64,000 nucleotides of DNA from Spirochaetales bacterium (GCA_024233935.1 JACKOY010000017.1:27096-91095), one strand, 5' to 3'; shown: positions 41,907-50,985, numbered from the stretch's first letter. Numbers and translations: made by a program. Notes: generated from the sequence alone by a model not told the origin.

Positions 41907-42305
41907 CTACGGCGCGGGCCAGACATCCAGCCGGCAATAAAACGTCCCGGTGCCGGTCCGGACGACCCAGTAGGCATGATCGATCCATTGGGGCGGAAAA
42001 GTGGTCGTGTCGAAGCGGTGGATTTCTGGATCCTCAGACGGCATGGTGTGGGACTCGGCGATCAAAAATACAGTGCCTTCACGAATTTCTACCCGTGCTA
42101 CGGCCGGCAGGTCGGCCTGCCTTTCCACAAAGAGCGTATCTACATCACGGGAGGCATGGACGACCCGCGAAGCATCGTTAACTCTGCAGATCGGTGCTCC
42201 GCCCGGCTCCCGTAGCGCAACCGAGCAGCCCAGAGCACACGCAAAAAGTGGCAGGAAAGAGGCGACATGCAGCGCGTGAACGAGAGCGCGCCTGCTCAAA
42301 ACCAA
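41907..42305 (-). CDS. Small lipoprotein downstream of the zinc-ribbon gene
   Basis: A 132-residue lipoprotein: basic n-region SRRALVHALH, hydrophobic core and lipobox CALGC (Cys near 27). The mature part is short and beta-rich, with DTLFVERQADLPAV and FPPQWIDHAYWVV, and ends FYCRLDVWPAP. The gene starts within the last 10 bp of the zinc-ribbon gene, so the two are coupled. No family recognised. Its membership in the SPFH/zinc-ribbon operon links a surface protein to that cluster, but no function is visible. Confidence 0.7.
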   Translation of the reverse strand: MVLSRRALVHALHVASFLPLFACALGCSVALREPGGAPICRVNDASRVVHASRDVDTLFVERQADLPAVARVEIREGTVFLIAESHTMPSEDPEIHRFDTTTFPPQWIDHAYWVVRTGTGTFYCRLDVWPAP

Positions 42306-43543
42306 CTCCGCTTCTTTGGGGGGTCAAGTTGTTCGAGACGCTCGCGTAGGTACTCCAGTTCGTCCTCTTCTCGAATGGCCCGGGCAAGGCGCAGCAAGGG
42401 AAAACCTTTGTTTGTAAGAATGGCCGCCCGCACCTCTTCCTCTTCGTCGCGGGCGAGTCTCAAAAGAGTCGCATCTTCGCAGCTCTCGAGGTCCTCGCGA
42501 CGCGCAAGGGCTGCGCGTACGCTGTCGTCTGTGTCAGAAGCGAGGAGCTCCAGAACCGACGGGGGGCAGTGCGGATTGCGCGCGAGCCCGGCGCGTACGT
42601 CATAGTCTTCGTCTTTTGCCAGTTGCAGAGCGAGTTCCGGCGTTAGCCTTTTCCAGCGCGCCACGGCCTGGCGCACCTCGTCGTCTTCGTGCGCACAAAG
42701 TCTCCGGAGCAGTTCCGGCCCTGGCTTGCGGGTAACCAGCGCGATGGCCCGGGCCCGGTCCGAATCGGCCAGCAGCCAGTCGAGGCTGGTTTTTTCCGGC
42801 AGGTCGGCGATCAAATAAAACTCGCGCACGATCGGTCGCGGATGCAAATGAAACCACAGGTCGTCCGGCAGGTAGTTCTGCACCTGACAATAAGGACATT
42901 TGACGAGGCGTGAGCTTCCATCGACTTCCAGAGCTCCGCCGCATTTCATACATTGCAGTACCACCGGCGTGCCGGCGGGGCCGGCCTGGACCGGTTCAAC
43001 TTCGCTGCCGGAATCTTCCGAGCGCGGTCCTTCTCCAACAATCGCCAGGGCGCCGGGACAAATCGTTTGAACCAGCTCGTCCGCAGGGCGGATCGCCAGC
43101 GGCTGCTTGCATTTTTCACAACGCAGCTCCTTTTCGGGATCGAGATTGTGCAGCGCTTCTTTGCTCAGCTCCTGACCGCAATTTGTGCAGCCGGGAGGAA
43201 CGCGACGATGCTGAATGCGAATGCCGAGACTCAAAAAGCGAATCTGACCGCCGACACGTTCGCGTCGAATCAGTGCTACCGGAAGCGTATCTTCGTCGAA
43301 GACCTGTTTCCACCAGCGCAGATCGAGATTGTTTTTGCGCCCGCAGGCGCTGCAGACAATAGAAGCTGTAAAGGCGTTGATCGGCAGCGAAGCCTGGCAA
43401 TGCCGGCACTGAGCGGCCAGACGAATTCCGAAACTCACGCGAAAGGTTCCGGCGATCTTGCCGGGGATGCTGCGATCAAGCTCATCGCGCGTACTCACCT
43501 CAAAGTCGCGAAATCCTTCCAGGTCCGTGATTTCGTTCAGCAT
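42296..43543 (-). CDS. Multi-zinc-ribbon protein with C-terminal LRV/HEAT-like repeats
   Basis: A 415-residue soluble protein. The first ~235 residues carry at least four Cys pairs in zinc-ribbon spacing: CRHC and CSAC, CTNC with CEKC, and CMKC with CPYC. After a linker (about 235-270) come ~24-residue repeats of the type DDEVRQAVARW, DYDVRAGLARN, DDSVRAALARR and EEEVRAAILTN, like the leucine-rich variant or HEAT repeats that bind proteins. It follows the SPFH gene by 93 bp on the same strand. Zinc-ribbon proteins are typical neighbours of YdjI-like SPFH proteins. It may be an adaptor for that complex. Confidence 0.78.
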   Translation of the reverse strand: MLNEITDLEGFRDFEVSTRDELDRSIPGKIAGTFRVSFGIRLAAQCRHCQASLPINAFTASIVCSACGRKNNLDLRWWKQVFDEDTLPVALIRRERVGGQIRFLSLGIRIQHRRVPPGCTNCGQELSKEALHNLDPEKELRCEKCKQPLAIRPADELVQTICPGALAIVGEGPRSEDSGSEVEPVQAGPAGTPVVLQCMKCGGALEVDGSSRLVKCPYCQVQNYLPDDLWFHLHPRPIVREFYLIADLPEKTSLDWLLADSDRARAIALVTRKPGPELLRRLCAHEDDEVRQAVARWKRLTPELALQLAKDEDYDVRAGLARNPHCPPSVLELLASDTDDSVRAALARREDLESCEDATLLRLARDEEEEVRAAILTNKGFPLLRLARAIREEDELEYLRERLEQLDPPKKRSWF

Positions 43544-43636
43544 CAGCCAGAGGTCCCGACCGCTTCGTCGGTCTTTGATCGAAGCGCCACAGTAGCGGAG
43601 AAAATGTTCATCGACGTTTTCCGAATCGTACCGGGC

Positions 43637-44731
43637 TCACATGGAGTCGAGGATTGCCCGGCGTTTGCTTTCGTACTCTTCGCCCGTGATCAGTCCGTCG
43701 TCGTGCAATTGCTTGAGTTCCTGCAGTTTCGCGTGGGCGCCTTTCGGCGGGGACGATGGCGTTGCCCCCAGGTTCCCGCCCAGCATCTGCCCCAGACCGA
43801 TGCCGGCCCCAATGCCAACCCCGGCGCCGGCCACCCCACCTTCGTTGCGTGCGGCCTCGCGCAGGGCTTCGAGCTTTTGCATTTCGGTGTAATTGATGCC
43901 GGCCGCTTCCGCTGCCTGCACCTCGGCCTGCACGTCGGCAATGCGGTTGATGCGCTGCATGGTCTCGTTGTCAAAGCCGGTGCCCTCGACCCGAAAGTCA
44001 GTGATGGCAAAGCCCAGCGCCCCGAACAAGGGCTGTAATTTCAAAATCAGCGCTTCGGAGATTTCTTCGCGGTTGGCGTCGATGTCGGCGTATGAGAATT
44101 TCGACTCGGCCAGGTAATCGGCGAGAGGCTGGCCGATGCGGGCGGCGGTGATTTCTCGGATGTCGTTTACGTCATAGATTTCTTTTCCGCCGACCACGCT
44201 GCGAAAAAATAAGGCCGGGTCGGTGATGCGAAAGGCGTAGTTGCCGTGAGATTTCAGGCCGACCGGGAACCGATACACCGGATCCACGTACTTGATCACG
44301 GTCGCCGTGCCCCAGCGGCAGTTTAAGATCTCGGCCGTGCGAAAGAAGTACAGTCCAACTTTGTGCTCGCTTTCGAACATCTGCAGCACGCGTGTGATCG
44401 TTGTCCAGAAGGGAATGTTTGCAGTCTTGAGTTCGTGCAGGCCTTCCTGGGTATGCACGGCCTCCACCCGACCCTGGTACACGAACAGGCAACCCTGGCC
44501 CGGCCCCACGATCAGTTTCGATGCGTTTTTGATTTCGTCGCCGTTTTCGGTCCAGCGATAGAACAGGTGCTCGGGTTGTGGGTCGTTCCACTGAATGACC
44601 GACCGCAACTGCGAGCGCGTGTCGAGCTTCTGGTCGAGCCCGTCGACCGTTTCGTTCAGCGTGCGTCCCAGCCGCTTTTTGATGCCGGCTTTGATTCGGT
44701 CGGCCGTACTCTGCTCTTCGTCGTCAGCCAT
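43637..44731 (-). CDS. SPFH/Band 7 protein with SHOCT tail (YdjI-like)
   Basis: A 364-residue protein. Residues about 45-270 form an SPFH domain of the virion-core/YdjI type (IVGPGQGCLFVYQGRVEAV, then the long helix with EISEALILKLQPLFG and DFRVEGTGF), followed by a coiled coil, a Gly-rich hinge (GAGVGIGAGIGLGQML), and a SHOCT domain at the end (KLQELKQLHDDGLITGEEYE). Proteins of this group form membrane-associated scaffolds in Bacillus with PspA-like partners. No transmembrane helix is present; the N-terminus is charged. First gene of the cluster with the zinc-ribbon protein. Confidence 0.85.
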   Translation of the reverse strand: MADDEEQSTADRIKAGIKKRLGRTLNETVDGLDQKLDTRSQLRSVIQWNDPQPEHLFYRWTENGDEIKNASKLIVGPGQGCLFVYQGRVEAVHTQEGLHELKTANIPFWTTITRVLQMFESEHKVGLYFFRTAEILNCRWGTATVIKYVDPVYRFPVGLKSHGNYAFRITDPALFFRSVVGGKEIYDVNDIREITAARIGQPLADYLAESKFSYADIDANREEISEALILKLQPLFGALGFAITDFRVEGTGFDNETMQRINRIADVQAEVQAAEAAGINYTEMQKLEALREAARNEGGVAGAGVGIGAGIGLGQMLGGNLGATPSSPPKGAHAKLQELKQLHDDGLITGEEYESKRRAILDSM

Positions 44732-44923
44732 GTCTGCGTTCCGCGCACATCTGGATACTGGCCAGTGTGCAGTTTACCGTGGCATCGCAGTGTGCTTTGT
44801 CCAGCGAAACGCGTGCGTATCCAGACGGAAAGTGGGCGGGTGTTTCGGTATTGACGGAAGCAGGTGTACGGGCAGAGTCTGGACCCCATGCAGAGGCGAG
44901 GCTCATCTGCAATATTTCGTGCC

Positions 44924-45871
44924 ATGACGGAATGGCCCGTGCTGCTGGCCCTGGGGCTATGGGCCGTCAACGATCACGCCTTAAAAGGGCGGGCCTTGAG
45001 TTTGCTGACCGGCAAGCTGAGCGATGTCGCCGGCCTGTTTGTTTTTCCCGTTTTTCTCGCCTGCGTTTTGCGTTTGTGTTTTTCACGAACCCTCAAACGT
45101 GTTTCGGATACGTCACTGGTGTTATTTGGGGCCGCTACGACGGGGCTGGTCTTCTTCGGCATCAACTTCGATCAGGTTGCGAACGAAGCCTTTTATCGAG
45201 CTTTTTCGATCGGACCGCTGCACCTGGCCGGCACGGCCGATCCCACGGATCTTCTGTGCCTGCCGGTGATTCTGCTTTCCGTATATATTGTGCAGAGAAA
45301 AACGCGGCGATCACGAACAGCGAAAAAACCGGGAGAAACGCGAGTCATGCTCTGGTCTGAACGTGAATCGAATTTCCGCGCCAGCCCCGGTCGACACGGG
45401 CCGTCGCGTGTCCTTTTGGCTTTTGTTCTCTGCCTGGTGTTCTTAACAACGGTGGCAACCTCTGTGGTGCTGCTGCCCCGGGAGGCTGCGTTGCAGGTGG
45501 CCTGGCCGGAGGACGGCCAGAAGTTCCAGACCGGCGAACCAATCCGACTGATCTGGTATGAAGAGCAACCGTTCGCGGAGTACCTGCTTACAATCGAAGG
45601 CAACACGGGAAGGCAGGAAATTGCCTTCGGGCGCGACGCAATTCAGTTTTACGAAGATGAGCGACTCGAGGCCACGCGGCTCCACTTTACACCCGCCGTC
45701 GATCTGGATCCGGGCGTGTATCACTGGCGTCTGCGCGGCCACGGCCTGACGGTACCGTGCGTCGGCCCGGAAGAAGAGGAGGCCTTGCTGTACCGTAGTG
45801 AGGTACGTTGGCTGTGCAGCACGATCATCGCGGAACGTACGCTGGTTGTTCTGCCCCGGGCGACCGAATGA
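44924..45871 (+). CDS. Hypothetical membrane protein with TGKLSD motif
   Basis: A 315-residue protein with four hydrophobic segments in the first ~110 residues: ALGLWAVNDHALKG...LTGKLSDVAGLFVFP is a pattern seen in uncharacterised membrane proteins of several phyla. A basic loop (QRKTRRSRTAKK) precedes another helix (about 165-185) and a beta-rich end (about 200-310, with LQVAWPEDGQKFQTGEPIRLIW) resembling an extracellular Ig-like domain. ATG 44924 is chosen; ATG 44888 is possible. Its TGA overlaps the next gene's ATG. Function unknown. Confidence 0.68.
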   Translation: MTEWPVLLALGLWAVNDHALKGRALSLLTGKLSDVAGLFVFPVFLACVLRLCFSRTLKRVSDTSLVLFGAATTGLVFFGINFDQVANEAFYRAFSIGPLHLAGTADPTDLLCLPVILLSVYIVQRKTRRSRTAKKPGETRVMLWSERESNFRASPGRHGPSRVLLAFVLCLVFLTTVATSVVLLPREAALQVAWPEDGQKFQTGEPIRLIWYEEQPFAEYLLTIEGNTGRQEIAFGRDAIQFYEDERLEATRLHFTPAVDLDPGVYHWRLRGHGLTVPCVGPEEEEALLYRSEVRWLCSTIIAERTLVVLPRATE

Positions 45872-46407
45872 TGCGGAAATTACTTGCCGTGCTCGTTTCA
45901 GCGACCCTGGTCGGATGTGCGAGCGCGCATGGCCGCGATCGATTAAACGACTTTGCCGACATAGCGGCGGCGAGCGTAGACCGTGGTTTCGGCATCGAAG
46001 CTTCGGTGGGCCCTGCCAGCGCAGGCGCGGGCGCTTTCACCAACTCAGCAATCGCAGCCAGAGCGGGCGCTTCGGTGCAGGACGGTTTCGATTCCAGTGC
46101 TACGTTTCTGCTTGGATTCGGTTGCGGGCCGGCTTTGTTGCATATCGAACGTTTTGCACCCGAGGGAACAATCTTTCCGGACGAAGAAACCGCGACGCTA
46201 TTCTTGCGCAATAAGTTCGCCTGTTCCGAGCGCGGGTTTCAAGCATATCAGTACGGGCGGATACGATTGCGCGCGGCTCTGATCCTCGGATTCAGCATCG
46301 AACTGAACTGGCTTGAGGCCATCGACTTTTTCGCCGGTTGGCTTCAGTTCGACCCGCTGGCCGACGATCGTTACGTGATCTACGAGCGACTTGCGCGGGA
46401 GCAATGA
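45868..46407 (+). CDS. Small lipoprotein, coupled to the preceding membrane protein
   Basis: A 179-residue lipoprotein: MMRKLLAVLVSATLVGC with lipobox LVGC (Cys near 17), then an Ala/Gly-rich mature region and a beta/alpha end with LLGFGCGPALLHIERF. Two in-frame ATGs (45868 and 45871) give starts one codon apart; the first overlaps the stop upstream as ATGA. The mature part ends ADDRYVIYERLAREQ. No family recognised. As the second gene of a coupled pair it may act with the membrane protein before it. Confidence 0.7.
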   Translation: MMRKLLAVLVSATLVGCASAHGRDRLNDFADIAAASVDRGFGIEASVGPASAGAGAFTNSAIAARAGASVQDGFDSSATFLLGFGCGPALLHIERFAPEGTIFPDEETATLFLRNKFACSERGFQAYQYGRIRLRAALILGFSIELNWLEAIDFFAGWLQFDPLADDRYVIYERLAREQ

Positions 46408-46492
46408 GTCCTGGTTGGAGATTCGGCTGGCGGCTCGGATCAGGGCGATGGAGCTTGTGTCAGGAAAACCGGCTCGGGTAACTCTTCGCACC

Positions 46493-46756
46493 TCAGGCGA
46501 GTAGCGCCGCCACGAGCGCAAAGCCAACCGGTAAGACAAAAGGCGCGACGATTGCGGCAACTCTGTGTCCGAGCGGTATGGATTTGCGCCCGATCGCCAG
46601 CGCCCCCAAGACGATGCTTGCCATGAACAAAGGAATGGTCAGCAGAATGAGTGCGACGGCACTGCTTGCACCGGAGCGCATGAGCCAGAAACCGCCCGCC
46701 ATGGCAACCACGGTTGTCAGGTTCACAAGGAGGGCCGCAACAATAAGGGCGTGCAT
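46493..46756 (-). CDS. Small integral membrane protein
   Basis: An 87-residue protein made almost only of hydrophobic helices: about 3-25, 30-55 and 65-87, separated by RSG and GRKSIPLGHR turns. The design (three helices, basic loops) is like the DUF4190 or similar small membrane families, but no signature is clear. It lies 12 bp after the lipoprotein at 46769 on the same strand and is the last gene of that small operon. Function unknown. Confidence 0.6.
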   Translation of the reverse strand: MHALIVAALLVNLTTVVAMAGGFWLMRSGASSAVALILLTIPLFMASIVLGALAIGRKSIPLGHRVAAIVAPFVLPVGFALVAALLA

Positions 46757-46768
46757 GACAATCCAGGC

Positions 46769-47221
46769 CTAAGGCTGGTCTTCTTCTTTATAGCTATCGA
46801 GCTTTTCGCGGACCAGGCGCGCACACTCGTCCATCATGGGGTTGGGATCGAAATCCTGATCGGTGTATTCGATTCGGAGGCGAACGACAGCCGATAACCG
46901 ACCCATAATGAATTCCGTATCGGGCTCAAATTCAATCGAGTCGATACGCTCGCGTGTAATCTCGGGAAACGTTTCGGCCAGCTGGTTGCGAATTTCGACC
47001 GAATCCACTTCAGCCACGCGGCGCGAAATCTCAATGCTGCGAGCATGGTCGGGGTTCACTTCGGCGTTGTGTGTGCGAATGCTTTTGTAGATGACCGGGG
47101 GCCGACAGGCGCCCAGGCAAAGGGCAAAGAAAGCCAGAAGGAAAGCCGCATAGAGCCGCCGGGGTCCAAACCTTAACCGGGGGGCACTGTGGCGGGAGTG
47201 TCGTGTTCGAATCGTATGCAT
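46769..47221 (-). CDS. Lipoprotein, paralogue A of a two-member family
   Basis: A 150-residue lipoprotein: a long basic start (RTRHSRHSAPRLRFGPRR), a hydrophobic core and lipobox CLGAC. The mature part aligns with the lipoprotein at 48372 (same strand): ISRRVAEVDSVEIRNQL, FPEITRERIDSIEF, and FDPNPMMDECARLV match IAREIIDDQAASVRARL, FPDISAAQIDSIEF and FDPNAMMDACAALL there. The shared FDPNxMMDxCAxL block is the best marker of the family. ATG 47221 is taken over TTG 47233. It lies 52 bp downstream of the large lipoprotein gene. Function unknown. Confidence 0.72.
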   Translation of the reverse strand: MHTIRTRHSRHSAPRLRFGPRRLYAAFLLAFFALCLGACRPPVIYKSIRTHNAEVNPDHARSIEISRRVAEVDSVEIRNQLAETFPEITRERIDSIEFEPDTEFIMGRLSAVVRLRIEYTDQDFDPNPMMDECARLVREKLDSYKEEDQP

Positions 47222-47272
47222 TGTATTGTTCAAGAGTGGAGCCGGGTGCAGGCCGTCAATTCAGGAATCGTT

Positions 47273-48358
47273 CTATCGCTCGCGAAACTCCAGCGATCTG
47301 ATCACCGTCAGGCCGATGTCCACAGCTGACCAGGAGCCCGGCAAACCGCTACTGGACCGCATCAAAAAGCCGGTGGTCGTGGAGCTGGTGGCAATATACT
47401 CCCCGCTGCCGTAGATCACATCGTAAGCGATACCGCTGTTTCCCGCGCAGGCGCTGGCCATGATGCCTTCGTTGCCCCAGTTCAGTCCGTCGCTCGAGAC
47501 ACTTACGTAGCAACTCTCCGTGCCACCGATTTCGCCACCGACGGCCACATTCAGAGCGCCGTTTGTGGCCACTCCCTGCGGACGTTCCCCCGCAGGTGCG
47601 GTCGAAAAAATCGTGCCGGTCGAAAAGTTTACGCCATCGGCAGCGTAGCGTGTGCCGTTCTGATCGGTAATCGCAAGCACTCCGCCTCCGGCCGCGGCGA
47701 TGACATCGTGGTAGCGAAAGCCACCGCCGATGTTGGTACCGTTCAGCGCCGCTATCGTCACTGTGGACGGATTAACCGACCGATGCAGGTTGCCTGCGCC
47801 GCCACCACCTTCGCCCATGTAGAAGTACCCATTGATGAAGTTGACAGTGCGTATGATCTGAGTTGCCGATCCATTCGGAGCGGTTGTCCAGGTGTAGCCA
47901 TCGCTGCTGGTGAGAATCAATGGCGCCGAGGCCCCATCATCTCCGACCGCCACAAAAATGCCATTGCCGTAAGCCACTTCCGAAATGCTCGACGCCCCGG
48001 CCCCGGGGCATCCGTTTGCGCTCCAGGTGCCCCCATCGGTCGTTGCGTACAGAGCGCACTCGGTTGTCGTCCGCCCCCCAACGACAATTTTCCCCGGGCC
48101 GATCGCCGCACCCAGAAGATCCAGGCAACCCGAGATCGTTTGGGCGGAAGGCCAGTAGTTGGCGCCGCTGGTCAGCACGACTCCGCAAACATTGGGCGGT
48201 CCCGCAATTTGACCCGCTCCCACAATCAGGGGCGCATAGGTCGCCAGATACAGCGTCAAAAGATCGCAGCCCGCGTCGGTTTCCGCGCAGGCAGTCGCGG
48301 CCCCACTGCAATGCATCCCGGCGGCGGCGATGGAGAGCGTGAGTAGTAAAGCACGCAC
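47273..48358 (-). CDS. BNR/sialidase-like repeat lipoprotein
   Basis: A 361-residue secreted protein. The start is GTG 48358, 14 nt after the stop of paralogue B; upstream codons have no ribosome site. The signal peptide ends near GMHC, an atypical lipobox. Residues about 25-60 are Cys-rich, as in the small lipoprotein at 1081-1332. The body has sialidase/BNR-type blades: LYATTDGGTWS, ILTSSDGYTWTTA, RYAADGVNF and VSVSSDGLNWG, each with an S/T-x-D-G-x-x-W pattern. A glycosidase activity is not implied; these propellers often only bind. It lies between the two lipoprotein paralogues in one operon. Confidence 0.72.
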   Translation of the reverse strand: MRALLLTLSIAAAGMHCSGAATACAETDAGCDLLTLYLATYAPLIVGAGQIAGPPNVCGVVLTSGANYWPSAQTISGCLDLLGAAIGPGKIVVGGRTTTECALYATTDGGTWSANGCPGAGASSISEVAYGNGIFVAVGDDGASAPLILTSSDGYTWTTAPNGSATQIIRTVNFINGYFYMGEGGGGAGNLHRSVNPSTVTIAALNGTNIGGGFRYHDVIAAAGGGVLAITDQNGTRYAADGVNFSTGTIFSTAPAGERPQGVATNGALNVAVGGEIGGTESCYVSVSSDGLNWGNEGIMASACAGNSGIAYDVIYGSGEYIATSSTTTGFLMRSSSGLPGSWSAVDIGLTVIRSLEFRER

Positions 48359-48371
48359 GTTCCGTCGACCC

Positions 48372-48761
48372 TCAGAGTGCGCCTTGTTTTTGAGCAACCG
48401 CTTCGCGCAGCAGGGCGGCGCAGGCATCCATCATGGCGTTAGGATCAAAGCTTTCATCCCCATAGGCGATGCGGGCCTGGATATGAACGACCTGGCGCTC
48501 CTGGACCGGGCGGGTCTCCGGAAAAAACTCAATCGAATCAATTTGAGCGGCGCTGATATCGGGAAACTGTTCGGCAAGCCGGGCACGCACACTCGCGGCC
48601 TGATCGTCAATGATCTCACGCGCGATTTCGATGTTTTGTTCTTCGTCGGCCCCAATTTCGACCGGTACCGAACGCATGCTCTTGAAGCTTGCGCCACCGC
48701 ACGCGCTCAAAAGCAGGAGTCCCACAGACGCGAGAGCGAATAAATACGTGCGAGTTTTCAT
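48372..48761 (-). CDS. Lipoprotein, paralogue B of a two-member family
   Basis: A 129-residue lipoprotein with a classic signal: KTRTYLFALASVGLLLLSAC, lipobox LSAC (Cys near 21). GGAGG precedes the ATG by 4 nt. The mature region matches the protein encoded at 46769-47221 throughout (about 90 residues), including FDPNAMMDACAALL. The two genes surround the propeller lipoprotein, a pattern that suggests duplication of a lipoprotein gene around it. Function unknown. Confidence 0.75.
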   Translation of the reverse strand: MKTRTYLFALASVGLLLLSACGGASFKSMRSVPVEIGADEEQNIEIAREIIDDQAASVRARLAEQFPDISAAQIDSIEFFPETRPVQERQVVHIQARIAYGDESFDPNAMMDACAALLREAVAQKQGAL

Positions 48762-48841
48762 AATGCCTCCAAACCAGAACTGGTTGCACGCTTCCGGGTC
48801 CAGGGCTTCCGGGCAACCCCAAATCCACTTGAAAAGGCGGA

Positions 48842-49897
48842 TTATGTGGTAGCGCCGGCCAGGGCCAGCATGCCGCAGGCTGCATCAATGTCCTTGCCCG
48901 GAGAGCCGCGGTTGAAAACCGGCAGATCCGCATCCAGCAGAGTCGACTGGAACTCCTCAATTTCGGCTGCGGTTGGTCGACGCCAGCCCTGCAGATTTGT
49001 GTTCAGAGGAATCAGGTTGATTTTGCAGCGCACCGAGCGGCCGATCTTGACCAGCCGGGCCGCATTTTCCGGGCCCATGTTTACGTCCGGAATCATGACA
49101 TATTCAAACGTGATCTTTCGATCCAGAGTGCGCGTGTAACGCCGGGCAACTTCGAGCAACTTGTCCAGGGGATACTTGCGATCCACATCCATGATGGCGC
49201 CGCGCTCGGCTGCGTTGGCGTGGTTGAGAGAAATGGCGAGATTGAAGGGTTCGCGGTCCTTAATAAAACGTTCGATCGATGGAATTACACCGGCGGTCGA
49301 AATCGTAATATGACGGGCCCCCAGGTTCAGCCCCTCCGGATGATGCAGGATGTGCGCGGCCCGGATGACGTTTTCATAATTATGGAACGGTTCCCCCATG
49401 CCCATGAAAACGACATTGGTTACGGCCTCGCCCTTTCTGCGGATCAGCTCATAAACCTGGTCCACAATCTGCCAGGTTTCCAGGTTGCCGCGATAGACCA
49501 TGGTTCCGGTGGCACAGAAACGGCAGTTGAGCGTGCACCCGACCTGGGAAGAGATGCAAACCGTACGTCGGCGTGGCGAGACCAACCAGACCGCTTCGAT
49601 CTCGCGTACGGCTTCGCTCCGGCCCAGGTGTCCGGCATCGAATACAAAGCGCTCCGTGCCGTCTTCGGAAAGCACGCTTTTGACAACCGGCAGCTCCGGC
49701 AACGCGCCCTGATCGGCGAGGGTTGCGCGCAGAGCTTTTGGAAATTCAGTGAACTCATCGAGACTTTGAGCGAGATGTCGGTTGATGCGCCGAAAAGCCT
49801 GGCTGGCCCGAAAACGCGGCTGCCCGAGGGCCTCAAAGAAGCGTTCCAGTTCGGAGAGGCTTTTGCCTTTCAGCACCTGTTCTTCGGTCACAATCAT
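48842..49897 (-). CDS. rlmN: 23S rRNA (adenine2503-C2) methyltransferase RlmN
   Basis: Radical SAM enzyme that methylates C2 of A2503 in 23S rRNA and of A37 in some tRNAs. The cluster motif is CTLNCRFCATG (CxxxCxxC), with MGMGEPFHNYENV as the SAM-binding GEP, ITISTAGVIPSIE, and the catalytic Cys at DAACGM near the end; the second methyl-carrying Cys is also in the family end. At ~351 residues it is full length. ATG 49897 lies 2 nt after the purM stop; TTG 49903, overlapping as TTGA, is the alternative. Cotranscribed with purM. Confidence 0.93.
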   Translation of the reverse strand: MIVTEEQVLKGKSLSELERFFEALGQPRFRASQAFRRINRHLAQSLDEFTEFPKALRATLADQGALPELPVVKSVLSEDGTERFVFDAGHLGRSEAVREIEAVWLVSPRRRTVCISSQVGCTLNCRFCATGTMVYRGNLETWQIVDQVYELIRRKGEAVTNVVFMGMGEPFHNYENVIRAAHILHHPEGLNLGARHITISTAGVIPSIERFIKDREPFNLAISLNHANAAERGAIMDVDRKYPLDKLLEVARRYTRTLDRKITFEYVMIPDVNMGPENAARLVKIGRSVRCKINLIPLNTNLQGWRRPTAAEIEEFQSTLLDADLPVFNRGSPGKDIDAACGMLALAGATT

Positions 49898-49899
49898 AG

Positions 49900-50985
49900 T
49901 CAAAGAGGGGGATCAAAGGTCACGGGCTCCGGGGGATGGGCGACCACTTCGCCAATCTCAAAGGCCCGTCCTCCAAACCAGGTCTGGGAGGCCTCGGGCA
50001 ATTTCTTGAGCCCCTGATCGAGCGCTCCGAGGATCACGCGAACGCTCTCGGCCGGTACAATCAGAATCATCCCAATACCCATGTTAAATACGGAAAACAT
50101 TTCCCTGGCAGCCACTCCCCGTTTTGCAATCTCGGAAAAGACGCGCGGCGCCTGCCAGGCTTTCGGGTCGATGCGCACCCCGAGTCCTTCCGGGAGCACC
50201 CGCGGTATGTTTTCATAAAAGCCGCCGCCGGTAATGTGAGCGATAGCGTGGATTGGCAGGTTTTTGTCGAGCAGTGGGCGCAGCGCTCTTTCGTAAATCA
50301 CAGTGGGCCGCAACAAGACCTCGTGCTCCAGAAACTTCCGGTCCGCCGGAGATTCGGGCAGGTCCAGGCCATCTTTCAGGAACAGCCGTCGCACCAAAGA
50401 CATACCGTTGGAGTGCACACCCGAAGAAGGCAAACCGATCACGCGATCGCCCGGGGCTACGGCGCTGCCGCCGATGATTGCCGATCGCTCGACTACGCCC
50501 ACGGCAAAACCGGCCAGGTCATAGTCGTCCGGTTCCATGGTGTCGGGATGCTCGGCGGTCTCTCCGCCCATGAGCGAACAACCCGCTCTGCGGCACCCTT
50601 CGGCAATGCCGGAGACGATATCGTACATGCGTTGTTCGTCCAGCCGACCGCAGGCGATGTAGTCCAGAAATTGCAGCGGCTGCGCGCCCGATGCCAGCAG
50701 ATCATTCGTGCACATCGCCACAAGGTCAATGCCGACCGTTGTGTGCCGATTGAAGAGCTGCGCCAGGCGTAGTTTGGTGCCGACCCCGTCGGTGCTTGTG
50801 ACCAGCACCGGATCCCGGTAGCTTTTCAGAAAGGACACATCCATCAATCCGCCGAAGCCCGCCCGATCGGCAATCACCTGGCTGTGATGCGTGCTCCGGA
50901 CAACGTCCGCAATGCGTCGCACAAAGCTGCGGCCCTTCTCGGTGTCCACACCGGCGGCCCGGTAATTGATCGATTCTTCGGACAT
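49900..50985 (-). CDS. purM: Phosphoribosylformylglycinamidine cyclo-ligase
   Basis: AIR synthetase, fifth step of purine synthesis: ATP-dependent closure of FGAM to AIR. 361 residues, cytosolic. Family marks: INYRAAGVD start, DVSFLKSYRDPVLVTSTDGVGTKL (ATP-site Gly/Thr/Lys), GIDLVAMCTNDLLASGAQPLQFLDY, GGETAEHPD, GLPSSGVHSNGMSLVR and ITGGGFYENIPR. ATG 50985 gives the usual start SEESINYR. Coupled to rlmN. Standalone PurM, not fused to other purine enzymes. Confidence 0.94.
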   Translation of the reverse strand: MSEESINYRAAGVDTEKGRSFVRRIADVVRSTHHSQVIADRAGFGGLMDVSFLKSYRDPVLVTSTDGVGTKLRLAQLFNRHTTVGIDLVAMCTNDLLASGAQPLQFLDYIACGRLDEQRMYDIVSGIAEGCRRAGCSLMGGETAEHPDTMEPDDYDLAGFAVGVVERSAIIGGSAVAPGDRVIGLPSSGVHSNGMSLVRRLFLKDGLDLPESPADRKFLEHEVLLRPTVIYERALRPLLDKNLPIHAIAHITGGGFYENIPRVLPEGLGVRIDPKAWQAPRVFSEIAKRGVAAREMFSVFNMGIGMILIVPAESVRVILGALDQGLKKLPEASQTWFGGRAFEIGEVVAHPPEPVTFDPPL

